Source of the DNA: Methanosuratincola petrocarbonis
Lineage (GTDB): Archaea; Thermoproteota; Methanomethylicia; Methanomethylicales; Methanomethylicaceae
Direction of reading: 5' to 3'
Assembly (NCBI GenBank): GCA_030522375.1
Contig: CP130488.1
Location: 62,001-126,000, forward strand
Length of the DNA: 64,000 nt
Shown here in pieces: positions 1 to 7,447 of this stretch. The stretch's first letter is position 1. The number at the start of each line of letters is the position of its first letter. Below the pieces are notes generated by a model, which saw only the letters and a list, made by a program, of their open reading frames with translations, searched no databases and had not been told where the DNA came from. The position numbers were made by a program, and so were the translations under genes.

Positions 1-542
1 GATATTGCAGTGGGATCTGTGGGCTCCCCCTTGAGCCGGAGGAACTCTCTGAAGGAGAAGGGCAGGACCAGCCTGGGGATGTACCTCCCCCTGAGCTGCG
101 TCGCTATCTCGGCAGTCGAGAGCCTCGAGGATGACCCTGTGACCGCAATCCAGTACTTCCCGAAGTTGTGGAGCGTCCTGACCCATGACTCCCACCCCTC
201 GACCCTCTGGATCTCGTCCAGCAGGAGCACGATCTTCCTATCCCCCTCCTTCTCCTCCAAATGCTCGCTGATCGATTTGAGGAAAACCGAGAAGTGACTG
301 GACCCAAGGCTGCCTAGCCTCACGTCCTCGAAGTCAATGTAAGCGAGGTTCCTCCTGTTGTACCCCTCCCTCAAAAGCCTCTTTGCCACCTGGTATAGGA
401 GGCTGGTCTTGCCTGCGCGCCTCGGACCAACGAGCGCCACGACTTGCCCTCCCTCGATTGGCACATCCATTTCGCGTTCGACCAGCTCCGGAAGGTCCTT
501 GGCAAACCATTCCGAGAGAATCTCGCCAATTGCCTTCTCCAT
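1..542 (-). CDS. ATPase with Walker motifs (AAA_14/DUF4143-like), truncated by the window edge
   Basis: This minus-strand gene starts at ATG 542 and runs off the left edge, leaving about 180 residues. It has a Walker A loop GPRRAGKTS (residues 39-47), a Walker B KIVLLLDEIQ (103-112), a sensor-like VTGSSS (about 134-139) and then RGRY (152-155) with a PFSFREFL segment. That order is typical of the archaeal/bacterial AAA_14 ATPases that carry a DUF4143 C-terminal domain. Their role is poorly defined, though they are often linked to mobile or defence-like loci. A TATA-like element lies about 30 bases upstream, so the transcript is probably leaderless. The C-terminal half is outside the window, so the subfamily is inferred. 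Confidence 0.85.
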   Translation of the reverse strand, partial: MEKAIGEILSEWFAKDLPELVEREMDVPIEGGQVVALVGPRRAGKTSLLYQVAKRLLREGYNRRNLAYIDFEDVRLGSLGSSHFSVFLKSISEHLEEKEGDRKIVLLLDEIQRVEGWESWVRTLHNFGKYWIAVTGSSSRLSTAEIATQLRGRYIPRLVLPFSFREFLRLKGEPTDPTAI

Positions 543-566
543 ATGTATTATCCAGAAAACATTTTT

Positions 567-576
567 GCTTAAATTT
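567..576 (-). promoter_or_regulatory. TATA-like promoter of the ATPase gene
   Basis: On the minus strand this reads AAATTTAAGC. It sits 25-34 bases upstream of ATG 542, which would place transcription initiation at or within a few bases of the start codon. This arrangement is common for leaderless archaeal mRNAs. It is predicted from spacing only. Confidence 0.5.
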
Positions 577-993
577 GTTTCCTATGTTATGTTTAGATCC
601 CTATCCCAAAAGCGCAGAGCGTTACCTGTCCAACAAGAGGTGCAGCGAAGCGCCTGCCCTATAGTTCGCCTCCCCTCCATCCACCTGGAGAAACATCCCC
701 GGCAGCCGCGCCGCCACTTGAGCGCGAGGGGATGTGCGGGCACCTCGTAGATGAGGCGGTAAGCAAGCCCGCGTCGTTGAGACACATACGCGCCAAGATC
801 TCAAAAAGCATTTGCCCTGTCCGGGCTCATTACATGTTGTCTGTAGGGCTTCTGTAGATGCCGAGGGAAGGCGTTTGGTCGCCTCGACTCCTGGCGACCT
901 GCCTAATCCAACCCGTCGTCGTTGCCCCTGCTAGGGCAGTGGATGGATTGAAGGTAAGCAAGCCTGAAGGTTTACTCGAGAGCCTTCACAACT

Positions 994-1104
994 TTGAGCA
1001 GGAATCAGGCCGCCCTCCTTGTTCTCCTAGTCCTTGCAATCGGAGCGATCTTTGTGAGCTGTGCCGGATACGGCTCCTTCCTGAATGACCCGCTGACGCT
1101 TTAG
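994..1104 (+). CDS. Possible single-helix membrane peptide or gene remnant
   Basis: The frame is open from 958 and closes with TAG at 1102-1104. The only usual start is TTG 994, giving 36 residues with one strong transmembrane helix (about residues 5-22) and a short polar tail. I see no promoter or ribosome-binding site matched to the start. It may be a real small membrane protein, the tail of a decayed gene, or chance. I do not recognise a family. Confidence 0.2.
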   Translation: MSRNQAALLVLLVLAIGAIFVSCAGYGSFLNDPLTL

Positions 1105-1190
1105 CGCTGTCGACATGCCGCCTGGCTCGAGCACCTCCAACTCATGCCGATCCTCTCAATAAGCCTTCCAGGGCGCCCACTGCGGTTGTT

Positions 1191-1198
1191 TATATAAG
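1191..1198 (+). promoter_or_regulatory. TATA box for leaderless small ORF
   Basis: TATATAAG lies 24-31 bases before ATG 1222, the standard archaeal TATA-to-initiation distance. It therefore predicts a leaderless transcript starting at or next to that ATG. Confidence 0.55.
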
Positions 1199-1221
1199 CC
1201 GAAAGCCCCTTTCACTTGCAA

Positions 1222-1323
1222 ATGCTGCCCTATGTCAACGGCGTAGCGCGCCAAATTGACCTGGAACGAATTTTTTGGGAATCTATAAATACGAAAAAAA
1301 ATTATTTTTTTTATAATCTATAG
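1222..1323 (+). CDS. Candidate leaderless small ORF, 33 aa
   Basis: ATG 1222 opens a 33-residue frame (begins MLPYVNGVARQIDLERIF) that closes with TAG at 1321-1323. It is supported mainly by a well-placed TATA box (1191-1198) and by an acidic/basic, non-repetitive N-terminal half. The C-terminal half is Asn/Phe/Tyr-rich because it runs through an AT-rich promoter region. It overlaps the TATA box of the next gene and may be a transcribed leader peptide rather than a functional protein. No family recognised. Confidence 0.3.
   Translation: MLPYVNGVARQIDLERIFWESINTKKNYFFYNL
1284..1291 (+). promoter_or_regulatory. TATA box upstream of the beta-helix surface protein
   Basis: TATAAATA sits in a very AT-rich block (1270-1322), and a second TATA-like element (TTTATAATC) lies at 1310-1318. 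Transcription would begin around 1312-1340, just ahead of the signal-peptide coding region that opens at 1350. Confidence 0.5.
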
Positions 1324-1349
1324 AGGTGCTTCCAAATTCCAGACTGTAA

Positions 1350-2882
1350 AAAATCTATTTTTGCCTGACTCTCGCGCTACTGATCGCCTTCCAGCTGCCG
1401 CCCGGCGCTGTTGCCGCCCCTGCTTCTCTCCAGTACCACAGCCCAATCGAGATCGTAGGCAACTCTGCCTTCACCTCAGCCAACGGCGTGGTCGGGGGCA
1501 GCGGGACAGCCAGCGATCCCTACATAATCGAAGGTTATGCTATAAGCGCAAACCTAACCCCGGGGATCGCCATATCAAACACTAACGCCTACTTCGTGAT
1601 CAGGAACTGCAACATACAGGGCACTTGGCTCTACTCAGGGATAATGCTTCAGAACGCCACAAACGGGAGGGTGGAGAACAACACCATCACGGGGTGCCTC
1701 GACGGGATTATGATCTACTATTCCTCGAAGATTGACGTCCTGAACAACTCGGTCTCAGACAGCTCCTACGGCGTCCGGTCCGAGTATTCGGGGAACAACA
1801 CGATCTCAGGGAACACTTTCACTGACAACGCAATAGGCATCTTCCTTTCGTCAACAAGCAGTGGTAGCAACGTCTCTTATAATGTGTTTACGAACAGCTC
1901 GCAGGGAGTCTACCTCTTCTCGTCAGGCAGCAACACCGTCTCAAACAACAGGTTGACCTACACTGACGAAGGGATCTCCCTCTTCTACTCGGACAACAAC
2001 GCTGTCAAAAACAACCTGCTCGTCAGCACAACCGAGGGCATCTCCCTCTTCTTCTCCTCCAACAACATAGTGACTGGGAACACCATAGTCGAGGGGCCGA
2101 AATCGATCAATGTTGATCCCCTATCGACCGGAAACACTATCAACAACAACACGTTCTTGGACGAGCTGGTCAAGCAGAACGCGTCCCTTTCACTGCAGTC
2201 ATCCGCAGCCTCAACGGGCGTGGGGACCGCGGTGACGCTCAGCGGTTCGCTGGTTCCCGCCCAGGCTGGAACAGTCTCGATCTACTTCTCGATCAACGGA
2301 TCCGCTGCGACCTTCCTAGCGAATGCGACGCTCTCCGGGGGTTCCTTCTCCAAAACATTAAACCTTAGCCAGGTAGGCACATACTCGTTTTATGCCTACT
2401 GGGCTGGCAACGATAACTACAACCCTGCGACCTCCCCGACGGTAAACGTGGCTTCGCTTCCTGCCCAGACACAGAAGGTGACACCCACAGTCACGATCTC
2501 GACGTCCAAGACCTCGGTGACTCTCGGCTCCGGGCAGGAGGTGATCACAATAACCGGATCGATCTCCCCGTTCGTGGCGCCTGCCCAGATCAGCATAAGG
2601 GTCACCAGCCCGTCCGGACAGGTGACAACGAAAACAGTCAACGCCACCTCTTCCACACTCAGCACAGACTTCACTGTAGACAGGGCAGGGTCTTGGTCTG
2701 TCCAGGCCCAGCTCCAGGGCAACGACGCGTACAACCAGGCGTCCTCCTCTTCATTGTCGTTGAGCGTCCAGGCGGCCCAGGCTGAGGGCGGCGACAACAG
2801 CGCCGTCTTCATAGGAGTGGGGGTAGTCGCCGCGGTAGCGGTGATAGCGGGCATCTTCCTTGCACTCAAGAAGCGGAAGTGA
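1350..2882 (+). CDS. Secreted parallel beta-helix (NosD-like) surface protein with Ig-like domains and C-terminal membrane anchor; start codon missing
   Basis: The frame opens after TAA 1347-1349 and encodes a signal peptide (LTLALLIAFQLPPGAVAA), a right-handed beta-helix of NosD/pectate-lyase-like repeats rich in N-N-T-I, two Ig-like beta-sandwich modules, and a C-terminal helix ending in KKRK. The protein should be secreted and held in the membrane by its C terminus. NosD-type repeats usually bind or process carbohydrate or act in surface assembly; the substrate is unknown here. There is no ATG, GTG or TTG between the in-frame stop and the signal peptide. The first ordinary start is GTG 1488, which would remove the signal peptide. 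An upstream GTG (1326) is in frame but followed by the TAA. This is either a start-site mutation, a non-standard start, or a sequencing error. Confidence 0.8.
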   Translation, partial: KIYFCLTLALLIAFQLPPGAVAAPASLQYHSPIEIVGNSAFTSANGVVGGSGTASDPYIIEGYAISANLTPGIAISNTNAYFVIRNCNIQGTWLYSGIMLQNATNGRVENNTITGCLDGIMIYYSSKIDVLNNSVSDSSYGVRSEYSGNNTISGNTFTDNAIGIFLSSTSSGSNVSYNVFTNSSQGVYLFSSGSNTVSNNRLTYTDEGISLFYSDNNAVKNNLLVSTTEGISLFFSSNNIVTGNTIVEGPKSINVDPLSTGNTINNNTFLDELVKQNASLSLQSSAASTGVGTAVTLSGSLVPAQAGTVSIYFSINGSAATFLANATLSGGSFSKTLNLSQVGTYSFYAYWAGNDNYNPATSPTVNVASLPAQTQKVTPTVTISTSKTSVTLGSGQEVITITGSISPFVAPAQISIRVTSPSGQVTTKTVNATSSTLSTDFTVDRAGSWSVQAQLQGNDAYNQASSSSLSLSVQAAQAEGGDNSAVFIGVGVVAAVAVIAGIFLALKKRK

Positions 2883-3092
2883 CCGTTTCTCCCTCCCTTC
2901 CATTTTTTCCCTATTTTGTGGATTTTGATAATGAGCCGATTCAGCCACCGCTTATAATCGCTCTCAAAGCTTCGCCATCGCAGGCGCCATATTGTATGTA
3001 TAGCAACCTATCCCATAGATGTCCTGAAAATGGCTCCTATCTCTTCGTAGGTTCTACCGAAAGCCTTCATTCTCCATTTTCCCATATACCGT

Positions 3093-3339
3093 ATGTGGGA
3101 TTATTCGGATGGAGGTAGGGTAAAGGTAGACTCGAAGGGGAGGATACGGATACCGCCCGAGATGAGTGAGGGTCTCGGGGAGGGTCGTGGCTCTCGGGAG
3201 GACTCCTGACGGGATCCTGGTCTCCCCCGGGGTCGAAAGCAAAGACTTCGAGTTCCGGGCAGTCCTCCTCTCTGATCCGCCCCGTACTGGAAAGCCGGAG
3301 AACTGGTCCCCCAGCCGGATGAAGGAGATCTGGAAATGA
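3093..3339 (+). pseudogene. VapB/AbrB-type antitoxin, frameshifted
   Basis: ATG 3093 opens a SpoVT/AbrB-like antitoxin: the segment RVKVDSKGRIRIPPEM is the diagnostic swapped-hairpin DNA-binding N terminus. The frame hits TGA at 3207-3209 after 38 residues. Moving one base in the G-rich stretch around 3175-3185 restores a plausible antitoxin continuation (RVVALGRTPDGILVSPG, then EFRAVLLSD) that ends at TGA 3337-3339. That stop overlaps the ATG of the toxin gene by four bases, as in a normal vapBC operon. The gene is therefore one indel away from intact: a recent pseudogene or a homopolymer error. Confidence 0.65.
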
Positions 3340-3770
3340 CCCTCTCCGGGATTGATTCCAACATACTATGCTATTGCCTCGACCCTGCCTATCCCGAGCA
3401 TGAGCGGCTCAGGGGACCTCCTCGATCTGGACCCTCGGAATAGGTTGTGGTGAACCCGACGGTTGTCCACGAATCATACCACTCCCTGGCGTTCGGGCAG
3501 AAGCTTGTGCGCAGTGAGGCGAGGCGGCGCCTCCTTCTGGTCCTCAGGAATCCTTATGTCGAGTTCGTCAACCAGACCAGGCGTGTTTCGGAGGCAGCCA
3601 TAAAGATCGCATTGGATTACGGGACAGGCGGTAGGGACGCCCTGGTTTTGGCGAGTTTCCTGCTGAACAAGATGCCGGTGCCGCTCACGAGAGATCGCGA
3701 CCTGCTCTCTTTGGTTGAGGCGAAGTGGCACGAGTGGAGGATAGCCATTGCCGATCCAGTTGCGGGATAG
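3336..3770 (+). pseudogene. VapC-type PIN-domain toxin, double frameshift with in-frame stop
   Basis: ATG 3336 begins MTLSGIDSNILCYCLD, the start of a PIN ribonuclease, with the first acidic residue in GID. The other expected acidic residues follow in the same frame: VVHES, GRDALVLA and TRDRDLLSL. Between them the frame is interrupted by TAG at 3441-3443. Residues that fit the family (DLLDLDPRNR) lie in another frame from about 3411 to 3443, so one extra base near 3411-3414 and one missing base near 3442 would compensate exactly. From GTG 3447 on, 107 residues are open and could be called as a truncated protein. Likely a degraded RNase toxin paired with the upstream antitoxin. Confidence 0.7.
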
Positions 3771-4041
3771 TGCGTTTATCCCCATCCCTTAGGTTGCTGG
3801 GCATCGGCGGGAATTCCCTTGGGAGTTTGGGATGGCGGCTTCTCCTGTGCACGATTTCGGAGTGAGGCGCTTTTCCATCACTGGCACGCCGGAGTCGGCA
3901 ATCTTGCATACAATGGCAAGACGCGCGGCTTGCAGCCTGTGAGTTATTGCGTTGCCTTCGGTTCTCATCCCGGATCTTTGGCCTTCTTTTTCTGCCTGGC
4001 GTTTTTCATTAAAAAATAAAACAGGCGCCTCCTGCGTCCAA

Positions 4042-4353
4042 TCACCCGAGCAGGTCGCCGAGGGCGTCTGCCGCAGTGTAGAAGCTCCCGCACCCGCTTA
4101 TGTAGAACGCGACCCTCAGCGCCTCGGCTATCTCCTCCTTCCTCGCGCCCGCCCTCATCGCCGCCTCCGCGAGAGCCCTCACCCCGTCGCTGGCCCCGTG
4201 CGAGGCGTCGATCGCCATCGCGATCAGCAGCTTGTACTTTACGGGTATGGCGCCCTCGGAGAACGCGAACCTCCTGGCGCCCTCGACCTGCTCAAACAGC
4301 CTCTCGTCTATCTTCCTCATCGCTTCGTGCGGATCCCCTGGCATCAAAACCAC
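4042..4353 (-). CDS. Carboxymuconolactone decarboxylase (AhpD-like) family protein lacking redox cysteines
   Basis: A 103-residue all-alpha protein with the family layout: an N-terminal helix, the central segment VKYKLLIAMAIDASHGASDGV and an amphipathic repeat (RAGARKEEIAEALRVAFYISG). CMD/AhpD proteins are small trimers or hexamers active in peroxide reduction or lactone decarboxylation. The redox members need CxxC in the central helix. Here that position reads ASHGAS, with no cysteine, so thiol-disulfide chemistry is unlikely. The only cysteine is in SGCGSF near the C terminus. It is divergent from the VOC gene; the exact reaction is unknown. Confidence 0.8.
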   Translation of the reverse strand: MVLMPGDPHEAMRKIDERLFEQVEGARRFAFSEGAIPVKYKLLIAMAIDASHGASDGVRALAEAAMRAGARKEEIAEALRVAFYISGCGSFYTAADALGDLLG

Positions 4354-4464
4354 CGGGGTAGATTATGCCGCGGCCTGCTTTTCTTCCTTTCACTCGCGCC
4401 TTCCATCCCCTTAGGCGGAACCCCCAGCCCAACCCTTAAGAGTCGATCCGGGGAGTGTATAGCG

Positions 4465-4887
4465 GTGATTGCAATTACCGCAAGGATAGGTCATCTGGGG
4501 ATAGAGGTGTCCGACGTGGCAGCCTCAAGGAAGTTCTACGACGCCCTCCTCGGTTCGCTGGGATTCAGGCTGATCGGTGAGTCCGAGCGGCACGCAGGGT
4601 ATTCGGACGGATCGACGCAGGTATGGATCGCCGAGTCCGCTCCGCGCAGGGTCTTGCGCCTCCCCCCGTCTGGGGAAGAGGAGGTCGTCTCCGAACACAT
4701 CGCGTTCCTCGTCGGGGACCGCGGGTCGGTGGACCGTGTCTCGTCCGTGATGGAGAGGAAAGGCTTCAGTCCCCTCTTCCCTCCCGAGGCGCACCCGGAG
4801 TTCTCAGAAGGGTACTACGCCGCGTCCTTCGAGGATCCAGACCACTGCGTCATCGAAATTTATGCGGTAGGGGCAAAAAAGGGCTGA
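4465..4887 (+). CDS. VOC-superfamily (glyoxalase/dioxygenase-like) protein
   Basis: GTG 4465 gives a 140-residue single-unit VOC protein. It has two beta-alpha-beta-beta-beta modules: RIGHLGIEVSDVAASRKFYD starts the first, and SEHIAFLVGD...FEDPDHCVIEIY forms the second. Candidate metal ligands are His in GHLGIEV, His in EHIAFLV and Glu in VIEIY. Members include glyoxalase I, epimerases and fosfomycin-resistance enzymes; the substrate cannot be told. A TATA-like CCTTAAGAG about 30 bases upstream fits a leaderless start. The open frame extends far upstream with no family sequence, so the longer version is rejected. Confidence 0.85.
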   Translation: MIAITARIGHLGIEVSDVAASRKFYDALLGSLGFRLIGESERHAGYSDGSTQVWIAESAPRRVLRLPPSGEEEVVSEHIAFLVGDRGSVDRVSSVMERKGFSPLFPPEAHPEFSEGYYAASFEDPDHCVIEIYAVGAKKG

Positions 4888-4967
4888 GAGGGCTCCAGCC
4901 TCCCCTGAACTGCTGTGTAGAATCCGATCTCGCCTCGATTGAGGAGGGGGCTCGGGTCAGCCGCCAT

Positions 4968-5609
4968 TCATTGCAAGTCCCTGCATACGCCGTAGCCGCA
5001 CAGCGCCTCGGAAGCCCTGCGAATCCCGATCTCGAACGCCTTCAGGTTCTGCTCCAAGGTCCCCCTCGGGACGGTCTCGGATATCGCCTCCTTCACCTTC
5101 TCCGGGTCCAGGGGGAGCTCCCTCAGCGCCGACAGGCACCCTAGGAAGACCGTGTTCTCGGCGTTAGGGTTGCCGCTTTCCTTTGCCACGGCGAGCGCGT
5201 CGATGACCGCGACCCTGGGGGCCCACCTCTTGACCCTCGAAACAACCTCCTCGAGCTTGAAGTACTTCTTTGACCTGTCCTTCACGAGCCCCGCGGTCTC
5301 CACCGGCGGGTGCATTATCCTGCTGTTCACGAGCGCCAGATCCCCCTTCTTCAGGTACTCGATGTACCTCAGCGCCTCGATCGCCTCGAGAGCCACCAGC
5401 GCGTCCGCCCCGCCGATCGGTATCAGGGGCGAATGGGCGTCCTCGCCGATCCTCATGTGGACCGAGACCGTCCCGCTCCTCTGCGACAGCCCGTACATCT
5501 CCCCGGTTACCGCCTTGAGCCCGGACTTGAGGCAAGCCCTCCCCAGGGCGTTGGTGAGCAGCACGAGCCCCTGACCGCCCACTCCGCATATGAATATGTC
5601 GAAGCTCAT
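4968..5609 (-). CDS. iorB: Indolepyruvate:ferredoxin oxidoreductase, beta subunit
   Basis: A 213-residue protein of the 2-oxoacid:ferredoxin oxidoreductase gamma/beta type. It opens with FDIFICGVGGQGLVLLTNAL, the glycine-rich loop of this family, and continues with EMYGLSQRSGTVSVHMRIG, typical of IorB. The enzyme oxidatively decarboxylates aryl pyruvates from aromatic amino-acid breakdown to aryl-acetyl-CoA and reduces ferredoxin. It needs the large alpha subunit carrying thiamine diphosphate. ATG 5609 overlaps the alpha-subunit stop by four bases (ATGA), but that alpha gene is almost entirely missing upstream, so IorB is probably orphaned unless another iorA exists elsewhere. Confidence 0.88.
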   Translation of the reverse strand: MSFDIFICGVGGQGLVLLTNALGRACLKSGLKAVTGEMYGLSQRSGTVSVHMRIGEDAHSPLIPIGGADALVALEAIEALRYIEYLKKGDLALVNSRIMHPPVETAGLVKDRSKKYFKLEEVVSRVKRWAPRVAVIDALAVAKESGNPNAENTVFLGCLSALRELPLDPEKVKEAISETVPRGTLEQNLKAFEIGIRRASEALCGYGVCRDLQ

Positions 5610-5720
5610 CGCCTCTCGCCCTCCGTCTCAGCCCTCCTTATCGATCCGAAGGCGCACACCCTCGAGCAGACCGAGCACCCGTCGCATAGCTCGGGCGAGA
5701 TCCTCTGCTGCCCGTCCCAT
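5606..5720 (-). pseudogene. 3' remnant of indolepyruvate oxidoreductase alpha subunit (iorA)
   Basis: The last roughly 35 codons of an iorA gene are preserved in front of iorB. They encode the C-terminal ferredoxin motif ELCDGCSVCSRVCAFGSI (CxxCxxCxxxC) and stop at TGA 5606-5608, overlapping the iorB start. IorA is normally around 600 residues with thiamine-diphosphate and two ferredoxin motifs. Here sequence upstream of about 5720 no longer looks like IorA in any frame; the frame continues to ATG 5977 but runs over the promoter region of the divergent flippase gene. This is a deletion or rearrangement stub. Confidence 0.7.
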
Positions 5721-5909
5721 CCATTTTCTGTTGGAATCAACACCGTCCGTTTAGCGTTTCTTTGGTCCCTGGAAGCGGAGCGGTCAGAATGTGCAAATTG
5801 GCACTGGGAAAGGATAAATCCGACCAGGATAGATATCGTCAGAGCGCCGAATGAAGCAATCGGCTGTTCAAACAAATAAACAAACAAGCAATCAAGTGTG
5901 CGGTTCCCT

Positions 5910-7373
5910 ATGTCCCTCAACAAGGTCATCCGGTCGAGCCTCTGGCTGTACGCCTCCGGGCTAGTGGGCAATTTCATGGGCTTCGTCTACTGGCTCGTCG
6001 CCACCCGGTTCGTTGGGGCAGCGGTGATAGGCGACGCCGCCGCGGTGGTGGGCATAGTTTCGGTCGTGAGCAGCATCTTCGGCCTCGGGATCTCCTCTGG
6101 GCTGACCCGGATGGTCGGGAGGGCGCTCGGTCACGGGGAGCGCGACAAGGTCAGCGTCCACCTCTTCTCGAGCCTCTCCCTTTCGTTCCTGCTGAGCGCG
6201 GTCGCAGCCGTGCTGGTGTACCTTCTCGGGGGCACATTCTCGATACCCGACTTCGAGGTCCCATACGTCACCGTGCTCATACTCCTCTATTCCTCCCTCC
6301 CCGTGCTGCAGGCCTACTACAACGCAAGGCTCAGGACGAACGTCATCGCCCTCTCATCGATGAGCGCAAATGTAATACGCCTTGCGATAGGGGTGCTCTT
6401 CCTTTACCTCGGCTGGTCTTTCGCCGGGGTGATGGCGGCGTACATAGTGTCTTACGCGGCGCAGAACATTGTAATGTACCTCGCGCTGCGCGGTGAGGTC
6501 TCATTGAGCGCCCCCTCCTCGCAGTCAGCCGCAGAGGCGGTCCGGACAGGCCTCCCCTCCTGGATCCCGTTGCTCGCCGCGACCGCTGGATCGTGGTTCG
6601 GAGTCCTCGGCGTCTACGGCGTATCCGGGAACTTGGAGGCGGGCACTTACTACGTCGCATTCGTCATAGCCAGCATAGTCTTCTCCCTCCCCCTATCCCT
6701 CCTCGGGCTGATGTTCCCCGTGCTCAGCGGGATGGAGGACGGGCGCAAGCGTGCCACGAACCGGGCGACCCTCCTCACCAGCGCCATTGTAGCGCCGCTC
6801 GCTGCCGCAGTGATCGCCTACCCGCACGTCCCCCTATCCCTCCTGGGCCCCGAGTACGTCGGGTCGTCCGCAGCCCTCCAAATCCTCCTCCTAGCGGCCT
6901 TCGTCTCGCCGATCCCTTCGGGCTTCAACTCGCTCATTTACGCCTATGGGAGATACCGGGACGTGACCATCTTGGGATTCGCCTACAACCTCCCCAGGAT
7001 CCTCCTTTACCCGTTCATGGTCTCCGCCTGGGGAGAGAACGGCGCGGCGGTCTCCTATGTGCTCGGCTTCTTCGCGGCGGCTATCGCGGTCTACTTCATG
7101 GCCAAACCGATCGGCTACTCGGTGGGGTGGAAGAGATCCCTGCTCGTCTCTGCCATTCCAATTGCGGCAGCCTTGCCCGTGGGGCTCCTCCGGTTCCCCT
7201 GGTACATCGGCTGCCCGCTGGTGCTGGCGGTGTCCGCGATCTGCTACGCCCGGCTCGGCATAGTCAAGAAGTCCGACCTCGCAGAGATATCCTCGGCATT
7301 CATCTCCAAGGGCAGGATCGAGCAGTTCCAGCCATACATAAGATACGTGCTGGAGGTCCTATACGGGAAATGA
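5910..7373 (+). CDS. Polysaccharide/lipid-linked oligosaccharide flippase (MATE/Wzx-MurJ superfamily)
   Basis: A hydrophobic protein of about 487 residues with some 12-14 membrane helices, beginning MSLNKVIRSSLWLYASGLVG and containing glycine-rich helices plus short charged loops (SGMEDGRKRATNR). The pattern matches the polysaccharide biosynthesis/Wzx branch of the MOP superfamily, which flips lipid-linked sugars across the membrane for glycosylation or surface polymers. ATG 5910 is preferred over GTG 5898 because the TATA-like AAATAAACA (5872-5880) predicts initiation near 5903-5906. It stands alone; no glycosyltransferases are adjacent, so the substrate is unknown. Confidence 0.88.
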   Translation: MSLNKVIRSSLWLYASGLVGNFMGFVYWLVATRFVGAAVIGDAAAVVGIVSVVSSIFGLGISSGLTRMVGRALGHGERDKVSVHLFSSLSLSFLLSAVAAVLVYLLGGTFSIPDFEVPYVTVLILLYSSLPVLQAYYNARLRTNVIALSSMSANVIRLAIGVLFLYLGWSFAGVMAAYIVSYAAQNIVMYLALRGEVSLSAPSSQSAAEAVRTGLPSWIPLLAATAGSWFGVLGVYGVSGNLEAGTYYVAFVIASIVFSLPLSLLGLMFPVLSGMEDGRKRATNRATLLTSAIVAPLAAAVIAYPHVPLSLLGPEYVGSSAALQILLLAAFVSPIPSGFNSLIYAYGRYRDVTILGFAYNLPRILLYPFMVSAWGENGAAVSYVLGFFAAAIAVYFMAKPIGYSVGWKRSLLVSAIPIAAALPVGLLRFPWYIGCPLVLAVSAICYARLGIVKKSDLAEISSAFISKGRIEQFQPYIRYVLEVLYGK

Positions 7374-7447
7374 TCCGCTGGGGGATGGTGAGCCTGCCCA
7401 CGGTCCGATGCTAGCCGGGCGCCCTCCGTGCCCAATCAGTCCCCTGC

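Larger units (their letters stand above)
543..1221. other. Intergenic stretch with no convincing gene
   Basis: Short open frames exist on both strands, but none shows a recognisable domain. The one piece with protein-like character is at 958-1104: an open plus-strand frame, with a possible TTG start at 994, ending in a hydrophobic helix (ALLVLLVLAIGAIFVSCA) and a stop at 1104. It could be a 36-residue membrane peptide or the 3' remnant of a lost membrane-protein gene. A clear TATA element follows at 1191-1198. Confidence 0.4.

Noticed and set aside
582..804. Two overlapping minus-strand ORFs
   Set aside because: Arg/Cys-rich with no domain, promoter or ribosome-binding site; look like GC-rich chance frames.
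3441..3443. TAG in the PIN toxin as pyrrolysine
   Set aside because: Sequence just before it fits the family only in another frame, so frameshifts explain it; no pyl genes are in the window.
3952..4464. Upstream extension of the VOC protein
   Set aside because: Covers the antisense of the CMD gene, has no family sequence, and a promoter lies just before GTG 4465.
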